Shown here in pieces: positions 16,631-25,198 of a DNA stretch of 64,000 bases. A program made the position numbers and the translations under genes. Positions within the stretch are counted from its first letter, which is position 1; each line of letters begins with the position of its first letter. The notes beneath the pieces were generated by a model, which had not been told where the DNA came from, made no database searches, and was given only the letters and a program-made list of their open reading frames with translations. Location: the NCBI GenBank assembly GCA_910584265.1, contig CAJTZE010000004.1, forward strand, positions 24,333 through 88,332, written 5' to 3'. This DNA comes from an uncultured Dorea sp. GTDB lineage: Bacteria; Bacillota; Clostridia; Lachnospirales; Lachnospiraceae.

Positions 16631-18196
16631 GTGAAGAATAATACGGAAAACACTCTTAGACGTGCAGAAAAATTACAGATTATTTTAATTGGAGAAGGAA
16701 TACTAGTAGGAACAGCTGGCGGCCTTGTGGTCCTGCTGTACCGGATCCTGCTGGAATATGCAGGGATCTGGCTTCATGCGGCGCTGGAATTTGCCAAGGA
16801 CTCACCCTTACGTATAGCAGGATGGTTTGTCATCCTCATGCTTCTGGCTGTGATTGTGGGAAAGCTGGTAACCTTTGAGCCGTTGATCTCCGGAAGCGGC
16901 ATTCCGCAGCTTGAAGGCGAGATGACCGGCCAGCTCGATCAGGTCTGGCAGAAGGTGCTTCCTGCCAAATTCATCGGTGGTTTTTTATGCCTCCTTGGCG
17001 GTATGTCCCTTGGCCGGGAAGGTCCGTCCATCCAGCTTGGAGCTATGGCGGGAAAAGGGATTTCCAGCCTTTTAAACCGGGGAAAAACTGAAGAGCGTTT
17101 TCTCTTAACCTGCGGCGCCAGCGCCGGATTATCCGCCGCATTCCATGCCCCTCTTGCCGGAGTTATGTTCTCCTTAGAAGAGGTCCATAAGAATTTTTCC
17201 GTATCTGTACTTTTATCCGTCATGGCCGCCTCCCTGTCCGCCGATTATTTATCCTCGACAGTTTTCGGTATGAAGTCCGTATTTCAATTCGATATTTTAC
17301 AGACTCTGCCCCAGAGTTATTATTGGATGATTCTGGTACTTGGCGTCATTCTTGGAATACTGGGAGCATTTTACAACTGGTTTACATTGAAAGTACAGTC
17401 CATGTATAACCATGCGAAGCATTTAAATACTACGACAAAATTAATGATTCCATTTCTCCTTGCAGGAATTTTAGGCTTTACCATGCCCGATTATCTGGGC
17501 AGCGGACACAATCTGATTGACCATCTCACAAGCGGAGAGCTGATGCTCCACATGATTCTGCTTACGCTGGTCTGTAAATTTGTCTTTTCCGCTGTCTGCT
17601 TCGGCTCCGGAGCTCCGGGCGGCATCTTCTTCCCGCTGCTGGTGCTGGGGGCATTTATCGGAGGAGCATTTGCCATGTTTGGTGTAAACTATCTGGGACT
17701 GGATGCCATATATGTAAACAATTTTGTACTTCTTGCCATGGCAGGATATTTTACGGCAATCGTACGCGCTCCGCTGACCGGAATTATTCTAATCTTTGAA
17801 ATGACTGGCTCGGTCCAGCAGCTTCTTTCCCTGTCAGTTGTATCTATTGCCGCTTATATCGTGGCGGCACTGCTCAAATCCAAGCCGATTTATGAAAGTC
17901 TTCTGGAACGCCTGCTTGAAAAACGCGGAATTGAATTGCCAGAGAGCCCGGGAAAGAAGGTACTGCGGGAATTTGCCGTAGCCCACGGCTCCGATGCGGA
18001 CGGGAAGCTTATCAGCGAGGTGGACTGGCCGAAGCGCTGCCTGCTGGTTGCCGTTCAAAGAAGCGGGGAGGAATTTATTCCGAAGGGAAACACAAGGCTT
18101 CTTGCCAGCGACCTACTGGTTACCCTGACCGATGAACGGGATTGTGCTGACATCTATAAAGAAATGGAGGAAATCTGCCGGTACAAGGGCTTTTGA
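16631..18196 (+). CDS. ClC-family chloride channel/antiporter with C-terminal RCK (TrkA-C) domain
   Basis: A 521-residue protein with the three ClC selectivity segments: GSGIPQLEG, GREGPSIQLGA (with the gating Glu, about residue 130) and GSGAPGGIFFPLL. The LAGVMFSLEEV segment keeps the inner Glu pair position that marks H+/Cl- exchangers in E. coli ClC, so antiport is the better guess than channel activity. About ten membrane helices end near residue 425; a TrkA-C-type regulatory domain (SEVDWPKRCLLVAVQRSGEE...) follows. The start is the GTG at 16631 with AAGAAGG seven bases upstream; the ATG at 16541 lies inside the promoter. It is a single gene followed by a strong hairpin. Confidence 0.9.
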   Translation: MKNNTENTLRRAEKLQIILIGEGILVGTAGGLVVLLYRILLEYAGIWLHAALEFAKDSPLRIAGWFVILMLLAVIVGKLVTFEPLISGSGIPQLEGEMTGQLDQVWQKVLPAKFIGGFLCLLGGMSLGREGPSIQLGAMAGKGISSLLNRGKTEERFLLTCGASAGLSAAFHAPLAGVMFSLEEVHKNFSVSVLLSVMAASLSADYLSSTVFGMKSVFQFDILQTLPQSYYWMILVLGVILGILGAFYNWFTLKVQSMYNHAKHLNTTTKLMIPFLLAGILGFTMPDYLGSGHNLIDHLTSGELMLHMILLTLVCKFVFSAVCFGSGAPGGIFFPLLVLGAFIGGAFAMFGVNYLGLDAIYVNNFVLLAMAGYFTAIVRAPLTGIILIFEMTGSVQQLLSLSVVSIAAYIVAALLKSKPIYESLLERLLEKRGIELPESPGKKVLREFAVAHGSDADGKLISEVDWPKRCLLVAVQRSGEEFIPKGNTRLLASDLLVTLTDERDCADIYKEMEEICRYKGF

Positions 18197-18295
18197 GATT
18201 AGCTTGTATTGTTATTCGGAGGACGCAGATATGAACCGCATAGTACCTGCACAAGCGGGACAACATTCCAGCGAACTAACTGCTAACTTCGTCTA

Positions 18296-18341
18296 AGCCA
18301 TAATAAAATCCAAGGCATTCCCCTTGGATTTTATTATGGCT
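18296..18341. terminator. long perfect inverted repeat, probable bidirectional terminator
   Basis: A 20-bp perfect stem (AGCCATAATAAAATCCAAGG with its complement at 18322-18341) with a 6-base loop, between the convergent clc and galT genes. AT-rich arms give U-rich transcript on both strands. The arm length is greater than a usual terminator needs. Confidence 0.65.
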
Positions 18342-18363
18342 AAGTCTCGAGCCACATTATCTT

Positions 18364-19854
18364 TTATAGTGTTTCTATGAATTTCATAAAGGATTTCCTG
18401 CCTTCTTCGGTGCATTTGTATACGCCGGCGTCTTCCAGGACTCCTACAAAGGTATGGCCGATTTCCTTGTGCAGAATTTCGGTTACGTTGTCTGCTGTTA
18501 TCTTCCCGTAGTTAGGAAGGAAACGTTCTGCCCATTCTGCGTGTTTCTCGATTTTCTCATTGCATCGGATATCCTTTCCTTCCACAAGATACTCTGCGAG
18601 AATCTCCATCTCTTCCTTTAGTCTTGCGGGAAGCACGGCAAGACCCATAACCTCAATCAATCCGATATTTTCTTTCTTGATGTTATGATACTGTGCGTGA
18701 GGATGGTAAACGCCCAGCGGATGCTCTTCTGTGGTTATATTATTGCGGAGGGTTAGATCGAGTTCAAATAAGTCTCCAACTTTCCTCGCAATCGGCGTGA
18801 TGGTATTGTGAAGCTCTCCGTCGGTCTCTGCAAAAATGAAGGCATCCTCGTCAGTGTATCCTCTCCATGCTTTCAGTACATGATCTGCCAGATCGATCAG
18901 CTTCTTTTCATCCTTATGACGGATCCGGAGTACAGATAACGGCCATTTTACGATGCCGGCTTCCACATCCTCATATCCCGGTATGGTAACCGGCTTCTCA
19001 ATCGGAGCCTTTGCCATTGCGAAGGTATAGTGTCCTCCCTGAAAGTGGTCGTGGCTTAAGATTGAACCGCCTACGATCGGAAGGTCTGCATTAGACCCAA
19101 GGAAATAATGGGGAAACAGCTTTACAAAGTCAAACAACTTGATAAATGCCGCCCGGTCGATCTTCATCGGTATATGCTGTCCGTTGAATACGATACAATG
19201 CTCGTTATAGTACACATACGGCGAATACTGGAAGCCCCATTTACTGTCGTTGATGATAACCGGGATAATCCGGTGGTTTTCCCTTGCGGGGTGGTTTACA
19301 CGTCCCGCATAGCCCTCATTTTCCATGCAGAGCAGGCATTTTGGATAGCTGCTTGCCTTGGCGTTTCTTGCCGCCGCAATAGCCTTGGGGTCTTTCTCCG
19401 GCTTGGATAGGTTGATGGTAATATCAATCTCCCCGTAAGGAGTCTCCACCTTCCATTTCATATCCTTCTTTACGCGATAACGGCGGATATAGTCGCTGTC
19501 CTGGCTCAGCTTATAGAAATATTCTGTTGCTTCCTTTGGTGTTTTTTCATAGCGCTTGGCAAATTCCTTCTGCACCTGCGCAGGTCTCGGCATCAGGCAG
19601 TTCATCAGCTTTGTGTCAAATAAATCCCTGTAAACCACGCTGTCTTCAATGATCCCTCTTTTACAGGCTTCATCCAGAAGGGCTTTTAAAATATCTTCCA
19701 GATTGATTTCCTCTCCTGCAATATCCACGTCCTCATAATCATCCTCATGAAGTACCTCCAGCAGGAGATTCGTGGTGTAGGTGCGCTCGCACTCCGGCGT
19801 CAGGCCGGTATCGATTCCGTATTGTACTAATTTCTTAATATTCTTAGATAACAT
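18364..19854 (-). CDS. galT: UDP-glucose--hexose-1-phosphate uridylyltransferase, Firmicutes type
   Basis: A 496-residue GalT of the type 2 family found in Firmicutes, which transfers UMP between UDP-glucose and galactose-1-phosphate in the Leloir pathway. Recognisable segments are PKCLLCMENEGYAGR, NHRIIPV, GGSILSHDHFQGGHYTFAM (active-site HDHFQGG, the type 2 equivalent of the His-X-His site) and the C-terminal HKEIGHTFVGVLEDAGV. The start is the ATG at 19854, overlapping the galK stop by 11 bases and preceded by GGAG; a TTG-initiated frame to 19869 is less likely. It is co-transcribed with galK. Confidence 0.95.
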   Translation of the reverse strand: MLSKNIKKLVQYGIDTGLTPECERTYTTNLLLEVLHEDDYEDVDIAGEEINLEDILKALLDEACKRGIIEDSVVYRDLFDTKLMNCLMPRPAQVQKEFAKRYEKTPKEATEYFYKLSQDSDYIRRYRVKKDMKWKVETPYGEIDITINLSKPEKDPKAIAAARNAKASSYPKCLLCMENEGYAGRVNHPARENHRIIPVIINDSKWGFQYSPYVYYNEHCIVFNGQHIPMKIDRAAFIKLFDFVKLFPHYFLGSNADLPIVGGSILSHDHFQGGHYTFAMAKAPIEKPVTIPGYEDVEAGIVKWPLSVLRIRHKDEKKLIDLADHVLKAWRGYTDEDAFIFAETDGELHNTITPIARKVGDLFELDLTLRNNITTEEHPLGVYHPHAQYHNIKKENIGLIEVMGLAVLPARLKEEMEILAEYLVEGKDIRCNEKIEKHAEWAERFLPNYGKITADNVTEILHKEIGHTFVGVLEDAGVYKCTEEGRKSFMKFIETL

Positions 19855-21007
19855 GTCCGCCGTCTCCAATCTCTACTACATAAAATTCCGCATCATGTCC
19901 AACCTTTTCCTGATATGCCTTACCGATGGAGCTGATAAATGTATCTACCGCATCATTTTTTACAATGCTTACCGTGCAGCCGCCGAATCCGCCTCCGGTA
20001 ATGCGGGAGCCGATCACGCCCGGAATCTTCCATGCAAGATCCACCAGAATATCAATTTCCTCACAAGACACCTCATAATCGTCCCTTAAGGATACATGGG
20101 AGGCGTTCATCAGCTCGCCGAAGGTCTTGATCTCCCCAGCCTTAAGCGCCTGCACTGCACGGATTGCACGCTGGTTCTCATATACCGCATGCTTTGCGCG
20201 TTTCCGGCACACTTCACTCTGGATGGCATCCTTGTGCGCCTCAAATTCCTCTTCGGTCAAATCTCCCAGCGTCTTAATGTCTACAACCTTCTGAAGCTCT
20301 TTTAACGCCTGTTCGCATTCGTTCCTCCTGTCATTATAAGCAGAATCTACCAGACTGTGCTTCACCTTGCTGTTGGTGATCACAATCTTTGCATCCTCAA
20401 GCACAACCGGCGCATACTCATATTTTAACGTATTAGTATCCAAAAAGATTGCATTGTCCTTTTTGCCCATAGCGCTTGCAAACTGATCCATGATACCGCA
20501 GTTGCATCCGTTGAAATTGTTCTCGGAATCCTGTCCAATCAGAGCAATATCTACCATAGATACGTCGAATCCATAGGTTTCCTTCAGGAACAGACCCGTA
20601 AGCACCTCAAGGGATGCGGACGAGGACAAGCCGGAGCCGTTAGGGATATCACCGAAGATCAGCACGTCCAGTCCATAGGGAATTTTCATGCCTCTCTTTT
20701 CAAAAGCCCACATCACTCCCTTTGGATAATTGGTCCATCCTGCTTCCTTGGATGGTACCAGATCATCCAGACTGGTCTCTATGACGCCGAGCTTTTCAAA
20801 ATTTACAGAATAAAAACGAATCGTTCTGTCTTCACGGCTTCTTACAATTCCATAGGTTCCGATTGTCAGCGCACAGGGAAATACATGCCCTCCGTTATAA
20901 TCGGTATGCTCTCCGATCAGATTTACACGTCCCGGAGCAAAATACTTGCGGATCTCGCCTTCCGCACCATACAACTCTTTGAATTTTTCAATCAGCTTCT
21001 GCACCAT
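19844..21007 (-). CDS. galK: galactokinase
   Basis: A 387-residue GHMP kinase that phosphorylates galactose at C1. It shows the galactokinase signature GRVNLIGEHTDYNGG near residue 30, the ATP loop PNGSGLSSSASLEV at about 120 and the third motif ITGGGFGGCTVSIV near 340. The start is the ATG at 21007 (MVQKLIEKF) with AAGGAGAG upstream; the frame is open to 21049 without a better site. It lies first in a galK-galT operon from a strong promoter, divergent from an AraC-type regulator. No galE or galactoside transporter is present in the immediate cluster. Confidence 0.96.
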   Translation of the reverse strand: MVQKLIEKFKELYGAEGEIRKYFAPGRVNLIGEHTDYNGGHVFPCALTIGTYGIVRSREDRTIRFYSVNFEKLGVIETSLDDLVPSKEAGWTNYPKGVMWAFEKRGMKIPYGLDVLIFGDIPNGSGLSSSASLEVLTGLFLKETYGFDVSMVDIALIGQDSENNFNGCNCGIMDQFASAMGKKDNAIFLDTNTLKYEYAPVVLEDAKIVITNSKVKHSLVDSAYNDRRNECEQALKELQKVVDIKTLGDLTEEEFEAHKDAIQSEVCRKRAKHAVYENQRAIRAVQALKAGEIKTFGELMNASHVSLRDDYEVSCEEIDILVDLAWKIPGVIGSRITGGGFGGCTVSIVKNDAVDTFISSIGKAYQEKVGHDAEFYVVEIGDGGHVI

Positions 21008-21075
21008 TTGGCATCTCTCCTTTTCTTCACCCGGAGTGCCCGTTCCCATTGCACTCCGTATTGATTTATAATATA

Positions 21076-21104
21076 ATTATAATGAGCAATTCAAAGTATG
21101 ACAA
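21076..21104 (-). promoter_or_regulatory. galKT promoter
   Basis: On the minus strand a near-consensus sigma-A promoter: TTGTCA (21104-21099), 17 bases, TATAAT (21081-21076). It lies in the intergenic region shared with the divergent AraC gene. Confidence 0.8.
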
Positions 21105-21154
21105 TAAATATCATACACAAAACTATAACGATATTGAGGTATATGAGGATTACC

Positions 21155-22036
21155 ATGATACAGATACATACAACAGACAGCCAGCGGGAAATGAAGGCTC
21201 ACGGGGACTATCATTTTCCCGTACATATCAGCGAAGAATCCATCGGCATTTACGAGGGCGGAGCCTTCATGTGGCACTGGCACCCGGAGATTGAATTGAC
21301 CTGGATCCAGTCTGGCCGGATTGATTACCGGGTAAATGAACAGCAGTATATTTTGAAGCAGGAGGAAGGACTGTTCTGCAATAGCAACGCCCTCCACTCC
21401 GGTTACATGACAGACAACATGAACTGCGAATACCTGTCCATTACCTTCCATCCAAGATTTATCTATGGGTATGAAACCAGTGTTCTGCAGACCCGGTATG
21501 TGGATTTTATCACCTCCAGCCCCAGGCTCAGTTCCCTGGCACTACGCCCGGAGATTTCCTGGCAGGCTGAGATATTAGACACTATGAAGCAGATTTACGG
21601 CTGGTCGAAACATCCGCCTGTAGATTATGAGCTCTCCGTCCATCTGGCGCTTGCCCGGATCTGGCAGCTATTGTACCGGTACTTTGTGTCCCTTCCTGAC
21701 ACAGCTGAGCCTGCGGCCCAGCATTTAGACCGGCTGAAGCGGATACTTACCTTTATACAGACTCATTACAATGAACCGCTGACTCTGGAAGACATCGCCG
21801 ACAGCGTCAATATCTGCAAGAGCGAATGCTGCCGCTTCTTTAAGAAGCATATGCATATGACGCTCTTTGATTATCTGCTGTTTTACCGGATCCAGCAGAG
21901 CCTTCCTCTGCTAAAAGGCGATGAAAGCATTACGGACATTGCCGGAATGGCGGGATTCTCCAATCCCTGCTATTATGGAAAAATATTTAAGAGATATATG
22001 AACTGCTCTCCCAGAGAATATAGAAAAAATGTATAG
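21155..22036 (+). CDS. AraC-family transcriptional regulator, probable galactose/galactoside regulator
   Basis: A 293-residue protein with an N-terminal cupin sensor domain (FMWHWHPEIELTWIQSGRIDY, QEEGLFCNSNALHS) and a C-terminal AraC domain with two helix-turn-helix units (LTLEDIADSVNICKSECCRFFKKH and ITDIAGMAGFSNPCYYGKIFKR). The start is the ATG at 21155 with GAGG upstream; the frame is open to 21098. It is divergent from galKT and shares the promoter region, so control of galKT is the natural guess. A hairpin terminator follows. Confidence 0.85.
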   Translation: MIQIHTTDSQREMKAHGDYHFPVHISEESIGIYEGGAFMWHWHPEIELTWIQSGRIDYRVNEQQYILKQEEGLFCNSNALHSGYMTDNMNCEYLSITFHPRFIYGYETSVLQTRYVDFITSSPRLSSLALRPEISWQAEILDTMKQIYGWSKHPPVDYELSVHLALARIWQLLYRYFVSLPDTAEPAAQHLDRLKRILTFIQTHYNEPLTLEDIADSVNICKSECCRFFKKHMHMTLFDYLLFYRIQQSLPLLKGDESITDIAGMAGFSNPCYYGKIFKRYMNCSPREYRKNV

Positions 22037-22070
22037 GAGCCGCCAGTTCTCAGGCAGCTCCTTTCATTTT
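22035..22070 (+). terminator. terminator after the AraC gene
   Basis: AGGAGC (22035-22040) pairs with GCTCCT (22057-22062), with an inner GCC/GGC, followed by TTTCATTTT. Confidence 0.65.
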
Positions 22071-22072
22071 CA

Positions 22073-22258
22073 TTACTCTTTAATCCTGTCAATCTCTGTA
22101 AGGTTAATACCAGAGGCTGTCAGAATAACCTTTAAGTCAATATAACGTTCTTTCATTGCTTTGTATACGTCCGATTCTTTATCGATAACCAGCATCATAT
22201 ACCGCTGAAGCCTGGAAAATTCTTCCACTGATATTTTTAACATTTCTTTTTCAGTCAT
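22073..22258 (-). CDS. small hypothetical protein
   Basis: A 61-residue acidic/basic helical protein (MTEKEMLKISVEEFSRLQRY... ending NLTEIDRIKE) with no membrane segment. AGGTGG lies eight bases before the ATG, which supports translation. I do not recognise a family. It is convergent with the AraC gene and stands alone. Confidence 0.55.
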   Translation of the reverse strand: MTEKEMLKISVEEFSRLQRYMMLVIDKESDVYKAMKERYIDLKVILTASGINLTEIDRIKE

Positions 22259-22398
22259 ACAGCCACCTGCTTTCTTTTATAATCTGTGCTGATTGTTACA
22301 AGACAATCATATCAGATTAAATAGAAGGTGTAAAGCGGTTACCGTTCATACAATAACGTAAAGCAGGCAGAGGAAGATTTTACAACCCCCCGGGCGGC

Positions 22399-22447
22399 TT
22401 GTGCTTCTTCTTCTTTTTCTGCTATTCTATTAACAAGATTAGAATAG
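22399..22447 (+). promoter_or_regulatory. promoter and inverted repeat upstream of the metal importer
   Basis: TTGTGC (22399-22404), 18 bases, TATTCT (22423-22428) with extended TGC. An 8-bp inverted repeat CTATTCTA (22422-22429) / TAGAATAG (22440-22447) covers the -10 and start region. It could be an operator for a metal-responsive repressor or an mRNA hairpin just before the GGGGGAA ribosome site. I found no cobalamin or NiCo riboswitch core in the rest of the 205-base gap. Confidence 0.5.
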
Positions 22448-22463
22448 ATTGGGGGAAACATTT

Positions 22464-23471
22464 ATGCATATGGCTGATGCTTTAATCTCACCGGCAGCCG
22501 CCGGAACCATGTATGCCTGCTCAGGTGCGGCCTGCGCATACGCAGTAAGGAAGGTACGGTTAGAAACCGATCCCAAAAAAGTTCCTGTCATGGGTGTGAT
22601 GGGCGCTTTTGTCTTTGCCGCGCAGATGATCAACTTTACAATTCCGGGAACCGGCTCCAGCGGCCATCTATGCGGCGGCATGCTGCTCACCGCACTGCTC
22701 GGCCCTTACGCCTCGTTCCTGACCATGATAGGCGTACTACTTATTCAATGCCTGCTTTTTGCGGACGGAGGCCTTCTGGCGCTTGGCGCTAATATCTGGA
22801 ACATGGCATTTTACGGATGCTTCCTTGGATACTTCCTTGTCTGGCGTCCCTTCATGAAAAAAGGAGCCGGCAGAGGAAAGGTTATCTGCGCTTCCATTTT
22901 AGGCTCAATGATCACGCTGCAGCTTGGCGCATTTTCCGTAACCCTGGAAACCCTTGCATCCGGCATTACCGACCTGCCGTTTTCCATCTTTGCAGGCGCC
23001 ATGCAGCCAATCCATCTGGCGATTGGATTTGTGGAGGGATTGATTACTGCCGCCGTATTGATATTTGTCTACGAATCCAGGCCGGAATTGCTCATGGACG
23101 TAACCCCAGAGGGAAGCTTAGGAAAATCCACCTATAAGAAAACTCTGGTTACCCTCTGCATCGCCGCTCTGCTGATCGGAGGCGGTTTATCCTTATTTGC
23201 GTCCTCCCATCCGGACGGTCTGGAATGGTCGATTGAGCGTATCACCGGTTCCGCCGAACTGGATTCCGATGCGTCGGCGCCCTACGAAACCGCAGAAGCC
23301 CTGCAGGAGGCATCTTCACTGCTTCCGGATTATGCATTTAAAGGATCGAATTCCTCTTTGGGAACCTCCTTTTCAGGAATCATAGGCTCTCTGGCCGTTT
23401 TGATCGTATGCGTAGGCGCCTGCTATGTATTTAAGTTTTTCAAACACCCAAAACAAAGGGAAGCAAAATGA
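22464..23471 (+). CDS. cbiM: CbiM-CbiN fused ECF-type cobalt/nickel permease (S component)
   Basis: A 335-residue membrane protein. It begins MHMADALISP: CbiM/NikM proteins need an N-terminal Met-His for metal binding, which also fixes the start at the ATG at 22464 (GGGGGAA upstream) rather than the earlier TTG. Six to seven membrane segments of the CbiM core run to about residue 215. The C-terminal part has another membrane segment, the ASSHPDGLEWS motif of CbiN, an external loop and a last membrane helix (GIIGSLAVLIVCVGACYVF). CbiM and CbiN functions are thus in one chain, as in NikMN-type proteins. It overlaps the next gene by four bases. Co2+ or Ni2+ cannot be decided here. Confidence 0.88.
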   Translation: MHMADALISPAAAGTMYACSGAACAYAVRKVRLETDPKKVPVMGVMGAFVFAAQMINFTIPGTGSSGHLCGGMLLTALLGPYASFLTMIGVLLIQCLLFADGGLLALGANIWNMAFYGCFLGYFLVWRPFMKKGAGRGKVICASILGSMITLQLGAFSVTLETLASGITDLPFSIFAGAMQPIHLAIGFVEGLITAAVLIFVYESRPELLMDVTPEGSLGKSTYKKTLVTLCIAALLIGGGLSLFASSHPDGLEWSIERITGSAELDSDASAPYETAEALQEASSLLPDYAFKGSNSSLGTSFSGIIGSLAVLIVCVGACYVFKFFKHPKQREAK

Positions 23472-24235
23472 GCAGACTAGACCATGCACTATATGAGATC
23501 CACCATATGGATATGCTTGCAGACAGAGACCAGTGGCTGAATAGGATTCACCCACTGGTCAAGCTGATTATAAGCGCAGCCTACATCGCAGTTACCGTAT
23601 CCTTTCACAAATATAATTTTACCGGGCTGCTCCGAATGGGCATCTATCCGATCGTGCTGTTTATATTGGGAGACATCTCCTTTACCGATGCCTTAAAACG
23701 GCTTCGGATCGTGCTCCCTCTGGTATGCTTTGTCGGACTGTTCAATCCATTTTTCGACCGGAAGCCGGCTCTGGAAATCGGAGCCTTTGTGGTAACGGCC
23801 GGAATGATTTCCATGGCCACGCTCATGCTGAAAGGTATCTACAGTGTGCTGGCGGCATATCTGCTGATCGCATCCACATCCATTGAGAAAATCTGCTCTG
23901 CCATGCGTATGCTGCACATCCCTGCCATTCTGGTAACACAGGTATTACTTACCTACCGGTATATCTCCGTACTTCTGGAGGAGGCAGGACGCATCACAGA
24001 AGCTTATTCTCTGCGGGCTCCCAAGCAGAAAGGCGTACACTTTAAGGTCTGGGGCTCCCTTGCAGGACAGCTCCTGCTGCGCAGTATGGACCGGGCGGAC
24101 AATGTATACGAAAGCATGACGCTTCGAGGATATCGGGGAGAATTTTACTATGGCGGGAAAACAGCCCTCTGCACAAAGGACACCGCATATCTAATTGTCT
24201 GGATTCTATTATTTATACTGTTAAAAATGATTTAA
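23468..24235 (+). CDS. cbiQ: CbiQ-type transmembrane coupling protein of the cobalt/nickel ECF transporter
   Basis: A 255-residue EcfT-family protein with about six membrane segments and the conserved coupling motif near residue 208 (SMDRADNVYESMTLRGYRG), where the Ala-Arg-X-X-X/Ser-Met-X-Leu-Arg-Gly core links the S component to the ATPase. It begins with the typical short N-terminal region (ALYEIHHMDMLADRDQWLNRIHP). Translational coupling to the upstream gene is likely (ATGA overlap). It is followed by the ATPase gene. Confidence 0.92.
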   Translation: MSRLDHALYEIHHMDMLADRDQWLNRIHPLVKLIISAAYIAVTVSFHKYNFTGLLRMGIYPIVLFILGDISFTDALKRLRIVLPLVCFVGLFNPFFDRKPALEIGAFVVTAGMISMATLMLKGIYSVLAAYLLIASTSIEKICSAMRMLHIPAILVTQVLLTYRYISVLLEEAGRITEAYSLRAPKQKGVHFKVWGSLAGQLLLRSMDRADNVYESMTLRGYRGEFYYGGKTALCTKDTAYLIVWILLFILLKMI

Positions 24236-24249
24236 ATGGAGACGTAATT

Positions 24250-24993
24250 ATGAGCCACATACACATCAATCTGGAACATGTAAATTACAGCTATGACGCT
24301 TCGCATCCGGTTTTGAAGGATATTACCTTTACCGCACACGAGCATGAAGCCGTCGGCCTGATCGGTGCAAACGGCGTAGGAAAATCTACATTATTAAAGC
24401 TTCTTGTGGGATTAAACCTGAATTATGAAGGAAGCATCCGCGTGGAAGATATTCCGGTAGAAAAAAATACCCTTCCGGTAATCCGTGAGAAAATCGGTTA
24501 TGTGTTTCAGGATTCCGACAGTCAGCTGTTCCTGTCTACGGTAAAGGATGACGTAGCCTTCGCCCCGCGCAATTACGGACTCTCGGAGGATGAAGTAAGC
24601 AAACGGGTAAACCATGCCCTTGAGAGCATTCATATCGAGCATTTAAAGAACCGCCAGATTTATAAACTCTCCGGCGGTGAAAAAAAAATGGTATCTATTG
24701 CTACCATCCTGTCCATGACTCCTGATATTATATTGATGGACGAGCCCTCCATCGCACTGGATCCCGGAAACCGGCGCCGTCTTATCCATATTTTAAATGA
24801 ATTTGACCATTTGAAGATTATCGCTTCCCACGACCTGGACATGATCCTGGATACCTGCAACCGGGTGATCCTCATGTCAAAAGGACAGATTATCCGTGAT
24901 GGGAAAGTCAGAGAGATTCTGTCGGACAAAGATCTGCTGGAAAAGCATGGGCTGGAGCTGCCATTTTGTATGCAGGGGAGTCCTTATTCATAG
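24250..24993 (+). CDS. cbiO: CbiO-type ATPase of the cobalt/nickel ECF transporter
   Basis: A 247-residue ABC ATPase with Walker A GANGVGKST (about 37-45), Q loop FQDSDSQLFLSTV, signature LSGGEKKMVSIATIL, Walker B IILMDEPSIALD and the switch His in ASHDLDM. FQDSDSQLF is typical of ECF ATPases. Only one ATPase gene is present, so it would act as a homodimer, as in Cbi/Nik systems. It is the last gene of the three-gene operon. No cobalamin biosynthesis genes are nearby. Confidence 0.92.
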   Translation: MSHIHINLEHVNYSYDASHPVLKDITFTAHEHEAVGLIGANGVGKSTLLKLLVGLNLNYEGSIRVEDIPVEKNTLPVIREKIGYVFQDSDSQLFLSTVKDDVAFAPRNYGLSEDEVSKRVNHALESIHIEHLKNRQIYKLSGGEKKMVSIATILSMTPDIILMDEPSIALDPGNRRRLIHILNEFDHLKIIASHDLDMILDTCNRVILMSKGQIIRDGKVREILSDKDLLEKHGLELPFCMQGSPYS

Positions 24994-25014
24994 AAGCCCC
25001 CTTTCCCACGCATA

Positions 25015-25180
25015 CTAGTACTCCGTACTTGAAGTTCCTGTGCAAATATTCGAGGAGATTTTTTCAAGTGTGTAAGTTCAGAAACGGATGCGCAGCGGGC
25101 TACGCAGAGTATTCTAGACTTGTGCCATCGGAAAAATAGACCGAAATATTTGCACAAGGGTTTTCAGTACGGAGTACTAG
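25015..25180. repeat. MITE-like element with about 38-bp imperfect terminal inverted repeats
   Basis: The left arm (25015-25052) and right arm (25142-25180) are inverted copies: both start CTAGTACTCCGTACT and both contain TGTGCAAATATT(T)CG, with a few mismatches between. The 90-base core has no convincing frame and one small hairpin (TGCG...CGCA). The total is 166 bases. This is the build of a non-autonomous mobile element. It sits between the metal importer operon and a decayed pseudogene. Confidence 0.75.
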
Positions 25181-25198
25181 GCACTTTTTATCTGTAAA

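Noticed and set aside
22259..22463. Cobalamin or NiCo riboswitch before the metal importer
   Set aside because: Neither the B12 box nor the conserved NiCo core could be found; only a promoter and a short inverted repeat are visible.
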